Part shown: positions 1 to 7,154 of the stretch, piece after piece | Layout: every line of letters starts with the position of its first letter | Position numbering within the stretch: the stretch's first letter is position 1 | Virus record (IMG/VR): IMGVR_UViG_3300009418_000148 | Coordinates: 1-21,093 of that record | Source: a virus | DNA: 21,093 bases | Direction: 5' to 3' (one strand) | Translations under genes and position numbers: made by a program | Notes under the pieces: generated by a model | What the model was told of the DNA's origin: nothing | The model's database searches: none | What the model saw: only the letters and a program-made list of their open reading frames with translations

Positions 1-533
1 ATGTTGTAGTCGCTTTTAAGATAAAAGACTGCAGCTAGGGCTCCTGTAACCTGGCGGCCGGTCGTCCCATCTGGTGCGACCGCGGACGTGGCCGCGTTGG
101 CTACGTCTATTACCCATAGTCCATAAGCTCCGCCTTCACCGGAGGAGGCAATTGAGACATTTCCCATATCCCAGCCGGCCTTACCATCCGAAGTTGAGTT
201 AGAATGCTCCGCGCCTAATAGTCTAACAACAGTTAGTGGAGAATTATTTTTAAGCCAAGCTTGGGCAGCATATCCTGCATATGTAGGGGCGGTAAAATTA
301 CCTTCTCTCCATACGTCACCACCTCTTCCACCAGGAATTGGTTCGCCAAAAATCTCAACAAACTCAGAAAAAGATTGCACTTGCACTGGCCTCATTGCTG
401 GTCCGCGCAAGGTTCTTCCAATTATTACTGGTCCAACTCTATCCGATTGTCTAATAATTTGAGAATTATCAATTTCGTCAATAAAAACGCCTGGTGATAC
501 AAATTTAAATTTGCTTTCTGGTCCTTGTGCCAT
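1..533 (-). CDS. 18: Tail sheath protein (gp18-like), 3' part outside window
   Basis: The reading frame opens at the ATG at 533 and runs off the left edge with no stop, giving 177 visible residues. It starts MAQGPESKFKFVSPGVFIDE, and the SPGVFIDEID motif near residue 13 followed by GPVIIGR and GPAMRPVQVQSF is the usual N-terminus of contractile tail sheath subunits in T4-like phages. The sheath polymerises around the tail tube and contracts to drive DNA delivery. A good ribosome binding site (AGAAGGAG) lies about 9 bases upstream of the ATG. It follows the sheath-stabiliser gene after an 83-base gap that contains a recurrent AACTATTTATA motif, so it may begin its own transcript. The T4 tail tube gene gp19 would be expected beyond the left edge. 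Confident on family; the C-terminal domains cannot be judged. Confidence 0.88.
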   Translation of the reverse strand, partial: MAQGPESKFKFVSPGVFIDEIDNSQIIRQSDRVGPVIIGRTLRGPAMRPVQVQSFSEFVEIFGEPIPGGRGGDVWREGNFTAPTYAGYAAQAWLKNNSPLTVVRLLGAEHSNSTSDGKAGWDMGNVSIASSGEGGAYGLWVIDVANAATSAVAPDGTTGRQVTGALAAVFYLKSDYN

Positions 534-571
534 GCTTATATTCTCCTTCTAAATGAATGGTTATATTCTTA

Positions 572-582
572 TATAAATAGTT
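572..582 (-). promoter_or_regulatory. AACTATTTATA motif upstream of sheath gene (copy 1)
   Basis: On the minus strand this 11-mer reads AACTATTTATA, about 40 bases upstream of the sheath start at 533. The exact 11-mer recurs before the gp13-like gene (3258-3268) and inside the membrane-protein gene (9749-9759), and a one-mismatch 10-mer lies before gp22 (6319-6328). On the plus strand it reads TATAAATAGTT, which contains the T4 late-promoter core TATAAATA but in the orientation opposite to the genes. It may be a phage late promoter element or a regulator site; the direction is unresolved. Confidence 0.4.
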
Positions 583-616
583 AACAAATGCTCGAAAACC
601 CATTTTATAAAAAATA

Positions 617-1486
617 TTAACTCTCTCTATAAAACCCTTCTTTGCCAATATGTTCAAGTTCGTCCTCGGTGGCAAATCTCTCTCTGGGGATTTTGTATTC
701 CACTGCATTTTCTCTAATAACAATTTTTGGCTGTTCCTGATTCTTATCTTCTCCTATTAAATATCCTAAAACTTTGATATCAATCTTAGTTTTATACGTT
801 CTTTCTTCTGCCTCTAAATTCGCATTATTATTCTCTTGCGAAAAGCTTTGTTGAATAAACGCTTCATACCTGTGGCCATCTTTTTTAACGACAGTGTAGT
901 TTATACCTCCGGTTTTTGTTATAAATGGCGTCAACATCTCATTCATTTGCTGTTGATATTCAGTTCTTAATATTACACTATAATTGACTTCCACATATAC
1001 GGGTATCGGAATCGACATTGTTTGATAAACAACTCTTTTATTTTCTTTAGGAAAATTGATTTGCCCCCTTTTATCAAAAGCGTTTGCGTTTGCATATTTT
1101 GAGGTTTTATTTTGATTTATTCTCCTAGCAATTGTAATTGAACCGCCTTTTTTATCAAATGTAGGCGGAATATTCGCTTGAAAGATGCCTTTTTTTTCTG
1201 GATTTTTATCAATAGACGTCCTTTCAATTGTAATGACTGGTAAAATTATTGAATCAGAAGAGTCTCGTAAGTTTTGATTATTTTTAACTTGAAATGCTCT
1301 TTCAGACGTCATCCAAATAACTGGAACTTTTTTCCACCCTTCATTTGTTGTGCAAAAAATATTAAAACCATCATCTAAAAGCTCCAACAAGGCGCCATCA
1401 ATAGTCTCAAATGTAGACGGAGTAACAAGTCGCTCTTCTAATATTTTCGGATCCGAAATTCCTGTGTAACTCTTATCACTTGGCAT
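617..1486 (-). CDS. 15: Tail sheath stabiliser / completion protein (gp15-like)
   Basis: I place the start at the ATG at 1486 (289 residues, beginning MPSDKSYTGISDPKI) rather than the in-frame ATG at 1570: the later start has a GAGGG ribosome binding site 8 bases upstream and overlaps the previous gene by 11 bases, whereas the earlier one would overlap by nearly 100. The layout matches T4 gp15 (272 residues): a KVPVIWMTSERAF stretch, then ILPVITIERTSI, a central IPVYVEVNYSVILRTEY strand pair, and a late ERTYKTKIDIKVLGYLIG segment, corresponding to the RVPITYAS, ILPRINLHLV, IYELSIFTRYED and EWSLTFEVNGW regions of T4 gp15 as I remember them. gp15 caps the contracted or extended sheath and joins tail to head. 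Its place directly before gp18 agrees. Insert-like Lys/Asn-rich loops lie between strands. Confidence 0.78.
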   Translation of the reverse strand: MPSDKSYTGISDPKILEERLVTPSTFETIDGALLELLDDGFNIFCTTNEGWKKVPVIWMTSERAFQVKNNQNLRDSSDSIILPVITIERTSIDKNPEKKGIFQANIPPTFDKKGGSITIARRINQNKTSKYANANAFDKRGQINFPKENKRVVYQTMSIPIPVYVEVNYSVILRTEYQQQMNEMLTPFITKTGGINYTVVKKDGHRYEAFIQQSFSQENNNANLEAEERTYKTKIDIKVLGYLIGEDKNQEQPKIVIRENAVEYKIPRERFATEDELEHIGKEGFYRES

Positions 1487-1961
1487 TGAAAAGACCCTCG
1501 CGTGCCCTAATACACTTTGCTGATATTTCCATACGATGTTGAGGTTGTCCAAACAACTGTTTCGGCTCACTTAAGTTAACAATTTCATAGTATATCTCTC
1601 CATACGAAACGAAGTCTCCAACTCGAACATAGAGATCTTGATCTTCAGTTAACCTTCTTTTATGAAAATGTATATTTATCGCTGCTTTTTTATCAATTCC
1701 AACGTTACCCATCCATGATGTTTGTAATTCTTCCCACTTAACCAGCGCGTAAACACGAATTGGCGGCAAGAATGTTTTTTCAATAGCTTCTCCATATAAC
1801 GGATGAAAATTTGTGTGCTCTAGACTTATAGGATAGTACAAAATTTGTTGGCCAATAACCCTTTCAATCAACTCATCGTTGACTTGCTTGACCAAATTCC
1901 GTTCTTTCTCGCCAGTAAATAACGGAGGCGGTGGCTGTTCTGGTTGTTTCCATTTGGACAT
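1476..1961 (-). CDS. 14: Neck / head-closure protein (gp14-like)
   Basis: A 161-residue protein that starts MSKWKQPEQPPPPLF, with a proline-rich N-terminus, followed by a helical segment (ERNLVKQVNDELIERVIGQ) and a beta-rich body (ILYYPISLEHTNFHPLYGE, then KTFLPPIRVYALVKWEE, and DLYVRVGDFVSYGEIYYEIVN). The body ends with a pattern typical of head-closure or neck proteins, in which a defined oxidation or coordinate frame 'RVGDFV.Y....YEI' recurs. T4 gp14 forms, with gp13, the neck to which the tail docks. The assignment rests on position between the gp13-like and gp15-like genes and on the YYPIS/LYGE pattern; direct sequence similarity to T4 gp14 is weak by eye. It follows the upstream gene with 9 bases between, so the two are probably co-translated. 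Confidence 0.55.
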   Translation of the reverse strand: MSKWKQPEQPPPPLFTGEKERNLVKQVNDELIERVIGQQILYYPISLEHTNFHPLYGEAIEKTFLPPIRVYALVKWEELQTSWMGNVGIDKKAAINIHFHKRRLTEDQDLYVRVGDFVSYGEIYYEIVNLSEPKQLFGQPQHRMEISAKCIRAREGLFNAK

Positions 1962-1970
1962 TGTTTCTTA

Positions 1971-3236
1971 TTAACCTACAAAAATTGGGAATGGTGTCAA
2001 CTTATTCAATTTAAACACTGATTCAGATTTGTTAGCATCTTGTTCGGCTAATTTCGCATACGTTAACTCGTCTAGTGTTGTCTTTAGTTCTTCTCTTAAT
2101 TTTTCTTTTTCTTCTTTTGCTTGACCTAGCAACTCACTATGATTTAATGTTACAGATTCTCCAGGTATGGGCATGGTAGTAAACTTGCCTCTAATTTGGC
2201 CTAGCATTTCTTTTGCTAAAGCTAAAGCAAACCTTCTAATCCATTGCTTTCCAATTGAATTTATATTCTCGTAAGGTATATTGGCAAATGGAAGAGTATT
2301 CATATTATTAATGCCATCTGTGCCTGTTTGCCTGTCGCTATGATCCTCCCACGCATCTCTCTTTATTGTAAATCTAACCCACATCTTTCTAGGACCAACA
2401 GTCGTCGATAAAGGATATATTCTTAATTTATTATTTTTGAGTTCATAAGAATAATGAGAATTTCTCGTGTAAATTGAAGATTCAAAACTCTTTGCTTGAA
2501 GTTTGTTTTGCCAAACAGGAATAATTTGAAATTGTGAATCATCTGCCCACTGACCATAGTTTTGAAGATTGCCCACTGTGTTTAATCCACCATAATATCC
2601 ATAAAATCTCCACATAGACTGTGGTGTTTTAAAATAAACTTGTTTAATAGTAACTTTATTGTTGCCAACTAAAGCATTTGTTGTTTGAAAATTACTTGAA
2701 CTTGATATTACAGTTTGCAAATCATAATCTTGCACATCTGTGTCTGTAGTGAATGAAGCTGAATATTCCGTTTCGTTCCCACCTACGGCAACCAAACTTG
2801 CGACACCTTGTGAAAGTCTTCTGGCATATTCAAATCTAACTTGAGGAAATTTAAGGGCCACATTTGTGCCGCTCAAGCTTGATGATAGGCTGCTAGCTTT
2901 TAAATTACCGTCCTGATCAAAAGTTCCAGTTGTATTCCCAAGCAAATCTGACAATACATTTTTTGCTTGATGTATGTTAACTATATATGAATATTCTAAT
3001 ACTGCCTCTTCGTAAGCAGTATAGACATTTTTTTCAGTTAATTCAACATCTAATACGTCGCCACCTAATTTTCTATATGTGTATGAAACCTGATCAACAG
3101 CACCCGAAAGAAAATCTATTGAAGACAGATATACCCCAAATGGGACTGCAGTTGTGGTCACGTTCGTTGTTGAACCAGTAGCTGGCAATCTCACTGCGCT
3201 GATATTGCTTTTTGGTGTAAGAGTGGTGGCGGCCAT
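1971..3236 (-). CDS. 13: Neck / head-completion protein (gp13-like), long form
   Basis: A 421-residue protein with a Thr/Ser/Val-rich N-terminal 60 residues, then a helical adaptor-like stretch (LGGDVLDVELTEKNVYTAYE and the following LEYSYIVNIHQAKN) of the kind seen in head-tail connector proteins, where the first helices sit against the portal. A beta-rich centre follows, and the end is a charged coiled-coil-like segment (KEEKEKLREELKTTLDELT). T4 gp13 has 309 residues, so this is about 110 longer; the extra length is in the N-terminal leader and the C-terminal helix. It is the first gene after the gp23 terminator and has its own ribosome binding site (AGGAG, about 9 bases upstream) preceded by an AACTATTTATA motif, suggesting a separate neck-tail transcription unit. 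The name rests mainly on order (gp23, then gp13/14/15/18) and general fold features. Confidence 0.55.
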   Translation of the reverse strand: MAATTLTPKSNISAVRLPATGSTTNVTTTAVPFGVYLSSIDFLSGAVDQVSYTYRKLGGDVLDVELTEKNVYTAYEEAVLEYSYIVNIHQAKNVLSDLLGNTTGTFDQDGNLKASSLSSSLSGTNVALKFPQVRFEYARRLSQGVASLVAVGGNETEYSASFTTDTDVQDYDLQTVISSSSNFQTTNALVGNNKVTIKQVYFKTPQSMWRFYGYYGGLNTVGNLQNYGQWADDSQFQIIPVWQNKLQAKSFESSIYTRNSHYSYELKNNKLRIYPLSTTVGPRKMWVRFTIKRDAWEDHSDRQTGTDGINNMNTLPFANIPYENINSIGKQWIRRFALALAKEMLGQIRGKFTTMPIPGESVTLNHSELLGQAKEEKEKLREELKTTLDELTYAKLAEQDANKSESVFKLNKLTPFPIFVG

Positions 3237-3257
3237 TCATGAAATTCTCCTATACAC

Positions 3258-3268
3258 TATAAATAGTT
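3258..3268 (-). promoter_or_regulatory. AACTATTTATA motif upstream of gp13-like gene (copy 2)
   Basis: Exact copy of the 11-mer found upstream of the sheath gene, here about 22 bases before the gp13-like start and just beyond the gp23 terminator. At this copy the sequence is nearly palindromic (ACTATAAATAGT on plus, ACTATTTATAGT on minus), so orientation is ambiguous. A promoter placed immediately after a terminator would make sense for a new transcript carrying the neck and tail genes. Confidence 0.42.
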
Positions 3269-3270
3269 TT

Positions 3271-3316
3271 GGAAAATAGAAAACCCCAGTCCAGCCGAAG
3301 CCAAACTGGGGTTTTC
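3271..3316 (-). terminator. Intrinsic terminator after gp23, UUCG tetraloop
   Basis: On the minus strand an AAAACCCCAGT arm (3315-3305) pairs with ACTGGGGTTTT (3290-3280). Inside it UUGGC pairs with GCUGG (two Watson-Crick and three G-U pairs) around a UUCG loop closed by C-G, the extra-stable tetraloop. The whole hairpin is therefore 16 continuous pairs with no bulge. It is followed by U-rich sequence (UUUUCUAUUUU). It sits 23 bases past the gp23 stop and before the neck genes. Read on plus, the stem also ends in UUUU, so it may work both ways. Confidence 0.9.
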
Positions 3317-3338
3317 CATAAAAAGGTTAATTTAAATA

Positions 3339-5201
3339 TTAACCAAGTATGTCGGACACTACTACAAGACCGTACATATCAGGACGTACCATCTTCTTGG
3401 CATAGCGAGTCATGACACCCTTGCGGGGCACGAAGTCTTCTACACCGAAGATAGTAGGCGTTACCTGGAGAGGTACGTAAGGAGCGTATACATATCCACT
3501 CTCGAGGAATGAACCACCCTTGCGACCAACAAGGACAACATTTCTCAAGAAGTAGGGATCTACGTATACATCCCATTTCTTGCTAAGACTGCCAGTCTTC
3601 ACAGAACCAACTGTGCCTCTGTCAGTATCACCTGTTACATCAGCACGGAAACCGGAAGTAAACTCGAGGATATTAGCTACCTCGGGACCTACCACGATAA
3701 AGTTGGCTCCGCCGCGAAGTGTCTTACGATGAATAGCAGCAGAAACATCGTTGATTGTCTCAACAAGAGTCTCATACCATTCAGACACTGTGCCGGTGAA
3801 GTCAGCACCAAGCAAGCTCTCGTTCGCTACAAGACCCTCAATTGGAGTGCCATTGCTACGATTAAGGAACTTACCCGGGCGGCGTGACCAGTAAAGCGTA
3901 TCAGCAGTCGCACCAGTAACGAGATCATTGAGAATCTCGCGATCAATTTCTAGAGCAATTTGCTCAGAAAGGATACCAGTAAGCTCAACCTCGGCATCGA
4001 GATTGTGATAAGCATTGAGGTCCTGACCTAATTCAGGAGTCCACTTAGCTTTGAGCTTCTTAGTGATCGCCGTGACGGACACACTATCGACTTTGATGTC
4101 GATTTCAGGGATATTGGGATTATTCTCAAGTCCCCACGTGGTCTGTGCAACTACAGCACCGATTGCGTTGGTTGTACCAGCAGCTGCTGAACCTCCAAAA
4201 TCATCGGTTTCAGCGAAAGTAATAACTTTCGCAGCCTCGTTGACTTCTGTCTTCGTGCTCGCCGCGCTTAAGCCGGCGCTTTGACTACCATCAAGGTTGC
4301 CATCTTGACGTGTACCATCCTTGAATACAACAACAATTGACGTACCCGTATCGGTAGGATCAAGAGCAGCTACTTTGTCGGTGGCACGTGCCGAAGTGGC
4401 ACCAACCATCGTTGTCAATCGACGAACGAGAATAGCTTTGTCCTCTTCCAAGGCGGAAGTTGCAGAACCAGACGTAACATTAATAGTAATAAGATTATTA
4501 CGATTAAGTTGTGTATAGTTCGCGTGGCCAGGAACCGTAGCTACAACAACAAGAGTACCAGAAAGATCGGGATCGTAACGTACTAGCTTGTTGAGGGAGG
4601 TTTTGATCGCAGAACCACCCAAAGTTGCAGCGGTAACAGTCGCATCTGCATCATCAGTACCAACGGTACCCGAAGCAACAACAGTAAACGCGGCTTGAAG
4701 CGTCAATGAACCAGTAGGTGAAGAATATCCATTATTCAAGTTATAAAAACTCTTTTCAGCGTTTTTATTACCGTCACCGCCTAGGTTCATACCGCCAGTA
4801 ATTTGCTGACCAACAACACCACCACCATACAGTGAATCGTTAGCAGCTCCACCACCTCTAGCTCTATCGAACTGGAAGTCGAGGAAGAAGATAAGACCGG
4901 AAGGAAGACTCATCGGCTGAACTGATACAAGATCGTTAGCGATAAGACCCCCAAATACGCGGCGTACGATTGGGAACGCCACTGCGGCAAAACCTTCTAC
5001 ATCACCAACAGCCATGGAGCTATTCTCACGAAGAAGCTCCTTGGCCTGGTTTTCAAGTAAAAGAGCCATATTGCTCTTAGCGTTGGCATTATTAAGGCCT
5101 TCCAAAAGACCAGTTCTTTCCCACTTATTTAGTAGAGCAGCACCTTCCTTTTGTAGATCCCTATTAACAATGCCTTCAGTTAATTTTTCTAAAACAGACA
5201 T
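3339..5201 (-). CDS. 23: Major capsid protein precursor (gp23)
   Basis: 620 residues, starting MSVLEKLTEGIVNRDL. The N-terminal region carries LLNKWE (residues 23-28) and LLLENQAKEL (47-56), followed by FPIVRRVFGGLIANDLVSVQ (76-95), which parallels the LLNKW, FENQ and VRRAIPNLIAFDICGVQPM blocks of T4 gp23. In T4 the propeptide is removed by gp21 after residue 65 at a (Leu/Ile)-x-Glu site; here L57-R58-E59 is the best-placed candidate, with LTE9, LLE34 and LLE50 as others. The protein is about 100 residues longer than T4 gp23 (521), and a Thr/Ala/Val/Gly-rich stretch around residues 150-350 looks like an inserted surface domain. The C-terminal VYAPYVPLQVTPTI and RYAKKMV are gp23-like. Base composition is clearly richer in G+C than neighbours, consistent with very high expression. 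Ribosome binding site AAAGGAG; 15 bases after gp22. Confidence 0.95.
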   Translation of the reverse strand: MSVLEKLTEGIVNRDLQKEGAALLNKWERTGLLEGLNNANAKSNMALLLENQAKELLRENSSMAVGDVEGFAAVAFPIVRRVFGGLIANDLVSVQPMSLPSGLIFFLDFQFDRARGGGAANDSLYGGGVVGQQITGGMNLGGDGNKNAEKSFYNLNNGYSSPTGSLTLQAAFTVVASGTVGTDDADATVTAATLGGSAIKTSLNKLVRYDPDLSGTLVVVATVPGHANYTQLNRNNLITINVTSGSATSALEEDKAILVRRLTTMVGATSARATDKVAALDPTDTGTSIVVVFKDGTRQDGNLDGSQSAGLSAASTKTEVNEAAKVITFAETDDFGGSAAAGTTNAIGAVVAQTTWGLENNPNIPEIDIKVDSVSVTAITKKLKAKWTPELGQDLNAYHNLDAEVELTGILSEQIALEIDREILNDLVTGATADTLYWSRRPGKFLNRSNGTPIEGLVANESLLGADFTGTVSEWYETLVETINDVSAAIHRKTLRGGANFIVVGPEVANILEFTSGFRADVTGDTDRGTVGSVKTGSLSKKWDVYVDPYFLRNVVLVGRKGGSFLESGYVYAPYVPLQVTPTIFGVEDFVPRKGVMTRYAKKMVRPDMYGLVVVSDILG

Positions 5202-5216
5202 ATTTTTAATCTCCTT

Positions 5217-6290
5217 TTATTTAATACCTGCTAAAGTTTTCCATCTATTGGAGACGGAATTATATTGTTTCTCATCTTTGCGAGAAGACAATATCGTTGA
5301 AGAGTTCTTTTTCACTGCTTCGCTCAGTGATTTTGGTGGACGCTTGCGCGAACTACCCACTGCGCTTTGAAGAGTATCATAGATTACTTTAGCCCCTTCA
5401 ACCGAATCAGCCTTGGACAGAGCTTCGACAATATTATTTTTTTGTCGCTCATTCAGGGAGGTGCTACCCAACACACGATTCGTGTACAACAGCCTAGCAT
5501 TTGAAAGATTTACTTCATCAAGTTTTTCCTTCAACATCATAAGCATATTCTTATATTCTTTACTCTTTTTAGAAAGTGATTTTTTATCTTTTTGAAGTTT
5601 TTTTACTAATTCTTCGAGTTTTTCCTTTTCTTCATCTTCTTCTAGTTCTTCTTCGTCTTCAGAAAGAGCCACTTCTTCATTATCTCTATCAAGAGTTTCG
5701 TTTGATCCGCCGCCTGGTTGTCCAGTTGGCACATTTTTTGCGTCGACTTTTAATTTTTCGAAAATAGAAGCTAGTTCTTCTTCCGTTAAATCAACTTTGT
5801 CTTCTTCAGATTCTTCGAGGTCTATTTCTTCGTCTTCAGATTCTTCGAGATCTATTTCTTCGTCTTCTGTCAATTCTTCATCTTTTAAATTCAAAGCTTC
5901 GGCTAACCTGTCTAAATCAATTTCTACCATTTGTTCTTCATCTGGACATCCACCAATGCAGATATCAGTGCCATCTGTATGTGTCATTTTTAAATTAGGA
6001 AATTCGTCTTCAACTGGCTCCGTGGTTTCTTCCAAACCTAAGTCCAGATCCGGGGCGGCGAGTGGATCGTCCATCGGCCCTTCAGCACCAAGATCTAAAG
6101 GTTCTTCTCCCTCTTCACCTGGAAGCGGCTCATCTGGATCACCTGGAAGCAAAGGTTGTTCTAAAAGTCTATTTAGGGCAGTTTTAATCTCTCCAGAATA
6201 TTTCTCCAAAACTGCTGTTTCCGCATTTTTTAATGCGGCTTCTTTAAGTGCATCTGCATCAACAATGGCCTGTTCTAACATATCTGACAT
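5217..6290 (-). CDS. 22: Prohead core scaffolding protein (gp22-like)
   Basis: 357 residues, strongly acidic and mostly helical. The N-terminus (MSDMLEQAIVDADALKEAAL) is helical; residues about 50-210 are an Asp/Glu/Pro/Leu-rich region with tandem EEIDLEESED repeats; residues about 215-290 form a Lys/Glu coiled coil (EELVKKLQKDKKSL, then NMLMMLKEKLDEV) followed by NARLLYTNRVLGS, a block typical of gp22 family scaffolds; the tail ends NRWKTLAGIK. The gene is immediately upstream of gp23, exactly as in T4, and three genes after gp21. gp22 is the main component of the inner core around which the shell assembles and is then degraded by gp21; LSE and LLE sites for such cutting are present. It is larger than T4 gp22 (269), mainly through the acidic region. 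Good ribosome binding site (CAGGAG) and a motif copy upstream. Confidence 0.85.
   Translation of the reverse strand: MSDMLEQAIVDADALKEAALKNAETAVLEKYSGEIKTALNRLLEQPLLPGDPDEPLPGEEGEEPLDLGAEGPMDDPLAAPDLDLGLEETTEPVEDEFPNLKMTHTDGTDICIGGCPDEEQMVEIDLDRLAEALNLKDEELTEDEEIDLEESEDEEIDLEESEEDKVDLTEEELASIFEKLKVDAKNVPTGQPGGGSNETLDRDNEEVALSEDEEELEEDEEKEKLEELVKKLQKDKKSLSKKSKEYKNMLMMLKEKLDEVNLSNARLLYTNRVLGSTSLNERQKNNIVEALSKADSVEGAKVIYDTLQSAVGSSRKRPPKSLSEAVKKNSSTILSSRKDEKQYNSVSNRWKTLAGIK
5803..5866 (-). repeat. 30-base in-frame tandem repeat in gp22 gene
   Basis: A 30-base unit starting at 5803 repeats at 5833 with one substitution, and begins again at 5863. It encodes two copies of the ten-residue acidic unit EEIDLEESED. 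It probably varies in copy number by slippage and lengthens the acidic linker of the scaffold. Confidence 0.8.
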
Positions 6291-6318
6291 AATAAATCTC
6301 CTGATATAGTCAATTCAT

Positions 6319-6328
6319 AATAAATAGT
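6319..6328 (-). promoter_or_regulatory. ACTATTTATT motif upstream of gp22 (copy with one change)
   Basis: On the minus strand the sequence reads ACTATTTATT, one base different from the ACTATTTATA core, about 29 bases before the gp22 ATG and within an 80-base gap, the second or third largest gap in the window. A TTGACTATA stretch follows directly. The position supports a transcription start for the scaffold and capsid genes, though this is only inference. Confidence 0.3.
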
Positions 6329-6370
6329 GTGTTGCATTAGTAAATGCCATGTTATTAAACCATAGATTTT

Positions 6371-7141
6371 TTATATCGCAGTCCAGTTAAATACAACGAA
6401 CTCATTAGGATTTTGTTTAGTACCTCTTATGTTCGTAAAAGTAAAGCTAATGTAAACAGCTCCATCGTAATCTGCTATTGATGGGCGCGCCACGGAGACT
6501 TGAGAGGGTCCAAGAGAACCACCGCCAACAGGGTTATCGGCCGAACCAGTTTGCTCCACTATGTTTACAATCACATTGTCTGTGGCTTTAAGCACGCCGG
6601 CATAATTATGCACAGACGTATAAAATTCACCATTATTAGCAACTTCACTAGTACAGGTAAAGTGAATTTGACCACTTCGTTCAAAAACAGCCTGTCCAGT
6701 ATCATCTGCTGAGCTACCAGTACGATAATAACGTTTCTTATCGCTGTGGTAGGACCCGGAGAAACCGAGTTCAGGGCCATGGGCCGCGGTCTTGAAACCT
6801 GAACCAGTTACGGCGGAACCTTGCAAAGAACCAGTTAAAATAACTTGACCCATGTCGGCATTAGCACCAACAGTCATCTCGCCTGTATAAATATAAAGGC
6901 CGGATCCGGTAACAGAACCCACATTTGTAGTTCCGGCAGTGAAATCTACATCTCCAGCCGATAAAAACGTTGTGCCAGTGACAGCTCCCATATTAGCAGC
7001 AGGCTTACCGGCAATATCTCCACTAATACTGAATGAACCTGTAACCTGATGTACATCAGTTGTTTCTGAACCGAAACTAACTGGGCCCTCTTGATCCGCT
7101 GGGCTACTTGAAAAACCACCGCCGCCGCCAAAATTTCCCAT
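6371..7141 (-). CDS. Beta-rich probable virion protein sharing a module with the fibre
   Basis: 256 residues, Gly-rich N-terminus (MGNFGGGGGFSSS), then repeats of the form GKPAANMGAVTG and NVGSVTGSGLYIYTGEM to about residue 105, then a distinct beta-rich C-terminal domain (SGQIHFTCTSEVANNGEFYT and later DYDGAVYISFTFTNIRG). The segment from TTNVG to QVILTG matches the large fibre protein at 18357-21093 in 28 of 34 residues. No signal peptide or membrane segment. Lying between the gp21/gp22 genes and next to another beta-rich protein, it is most simply a head-associated fibre or decoration protein, possibly occupying the role of Hoc-type outer proteins, but I do not recognise the family. Ribosome binding site AAGGAG, 13 bases after the previous gene. 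Confidence 0.7.
   Translation of the reverse strand: MGNFGGGGGFSSSPADQEGPVSFGSETTDVHQVTGSFSISGDIAGKPAANMGAVTGTTFLSAGDVDFTAGTTNVGSVTGSGLYIYTGEMTVGANADMGQVILTGSLQGSAVTGSGFKTAAHGPELGFSGSYHSDKKRYYRTGSSADDTGQAVFERSGQIHFTCTSEVANNGEFYTSVHNYAGVLKATDNVIVNIVEQTGSADNPVGGGSLGPSQVSVARPSIADYDGAVYISFTFTNIRGTKQNPNEFVVFNWTAI
6831..6932 (-). repeat. Module shared with fibre gene (copy at 20683-20784)
   Basis: These 102 bases align without gaps to 20683-20784 inside the fibre gene; I count about 75 identical positions by eye. Both copies are in frame and encode the TGSGL[YW]IYTGE[MV] and ADMGQVILTG blocks. The protein match is higher than the DNA match, so the copy is old and kept by selection, or was acquired separately from related phages. 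Confidence 0.8.
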
Positions 7142-7154
7142 TTCTCAATTCTCC

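Noticed and set aside
505-723. 72-residue minus-strand frame across the gp15-gp18 gap
   Set aside because: It overlaps the ends of gp15 and gp18 in other frames and has no ribosome binding site; the gap is better explained as a leader.
1487-1570. Longer start of gp15 at 1570
   Set aside because: The extra 28 residues only read the end of the gp14-like gene in another frame; the ATG at 1486 has a ribosome binding site.
3258-3265. TATAAATA on plus as a T4-type late promoter driving a plus-strand gene
   Set aside because: No plausible plus-strand gene lies downstream; kept only as a motif of unknown direction.
5797-6309. 170-residue serine-rich open frame on the plus strand
   Set aside because: It is the antisense of the acidic Glu/Asp-rich part of gp22; composition follows from the opposite strand, and no ribosome binding site or context supports it.
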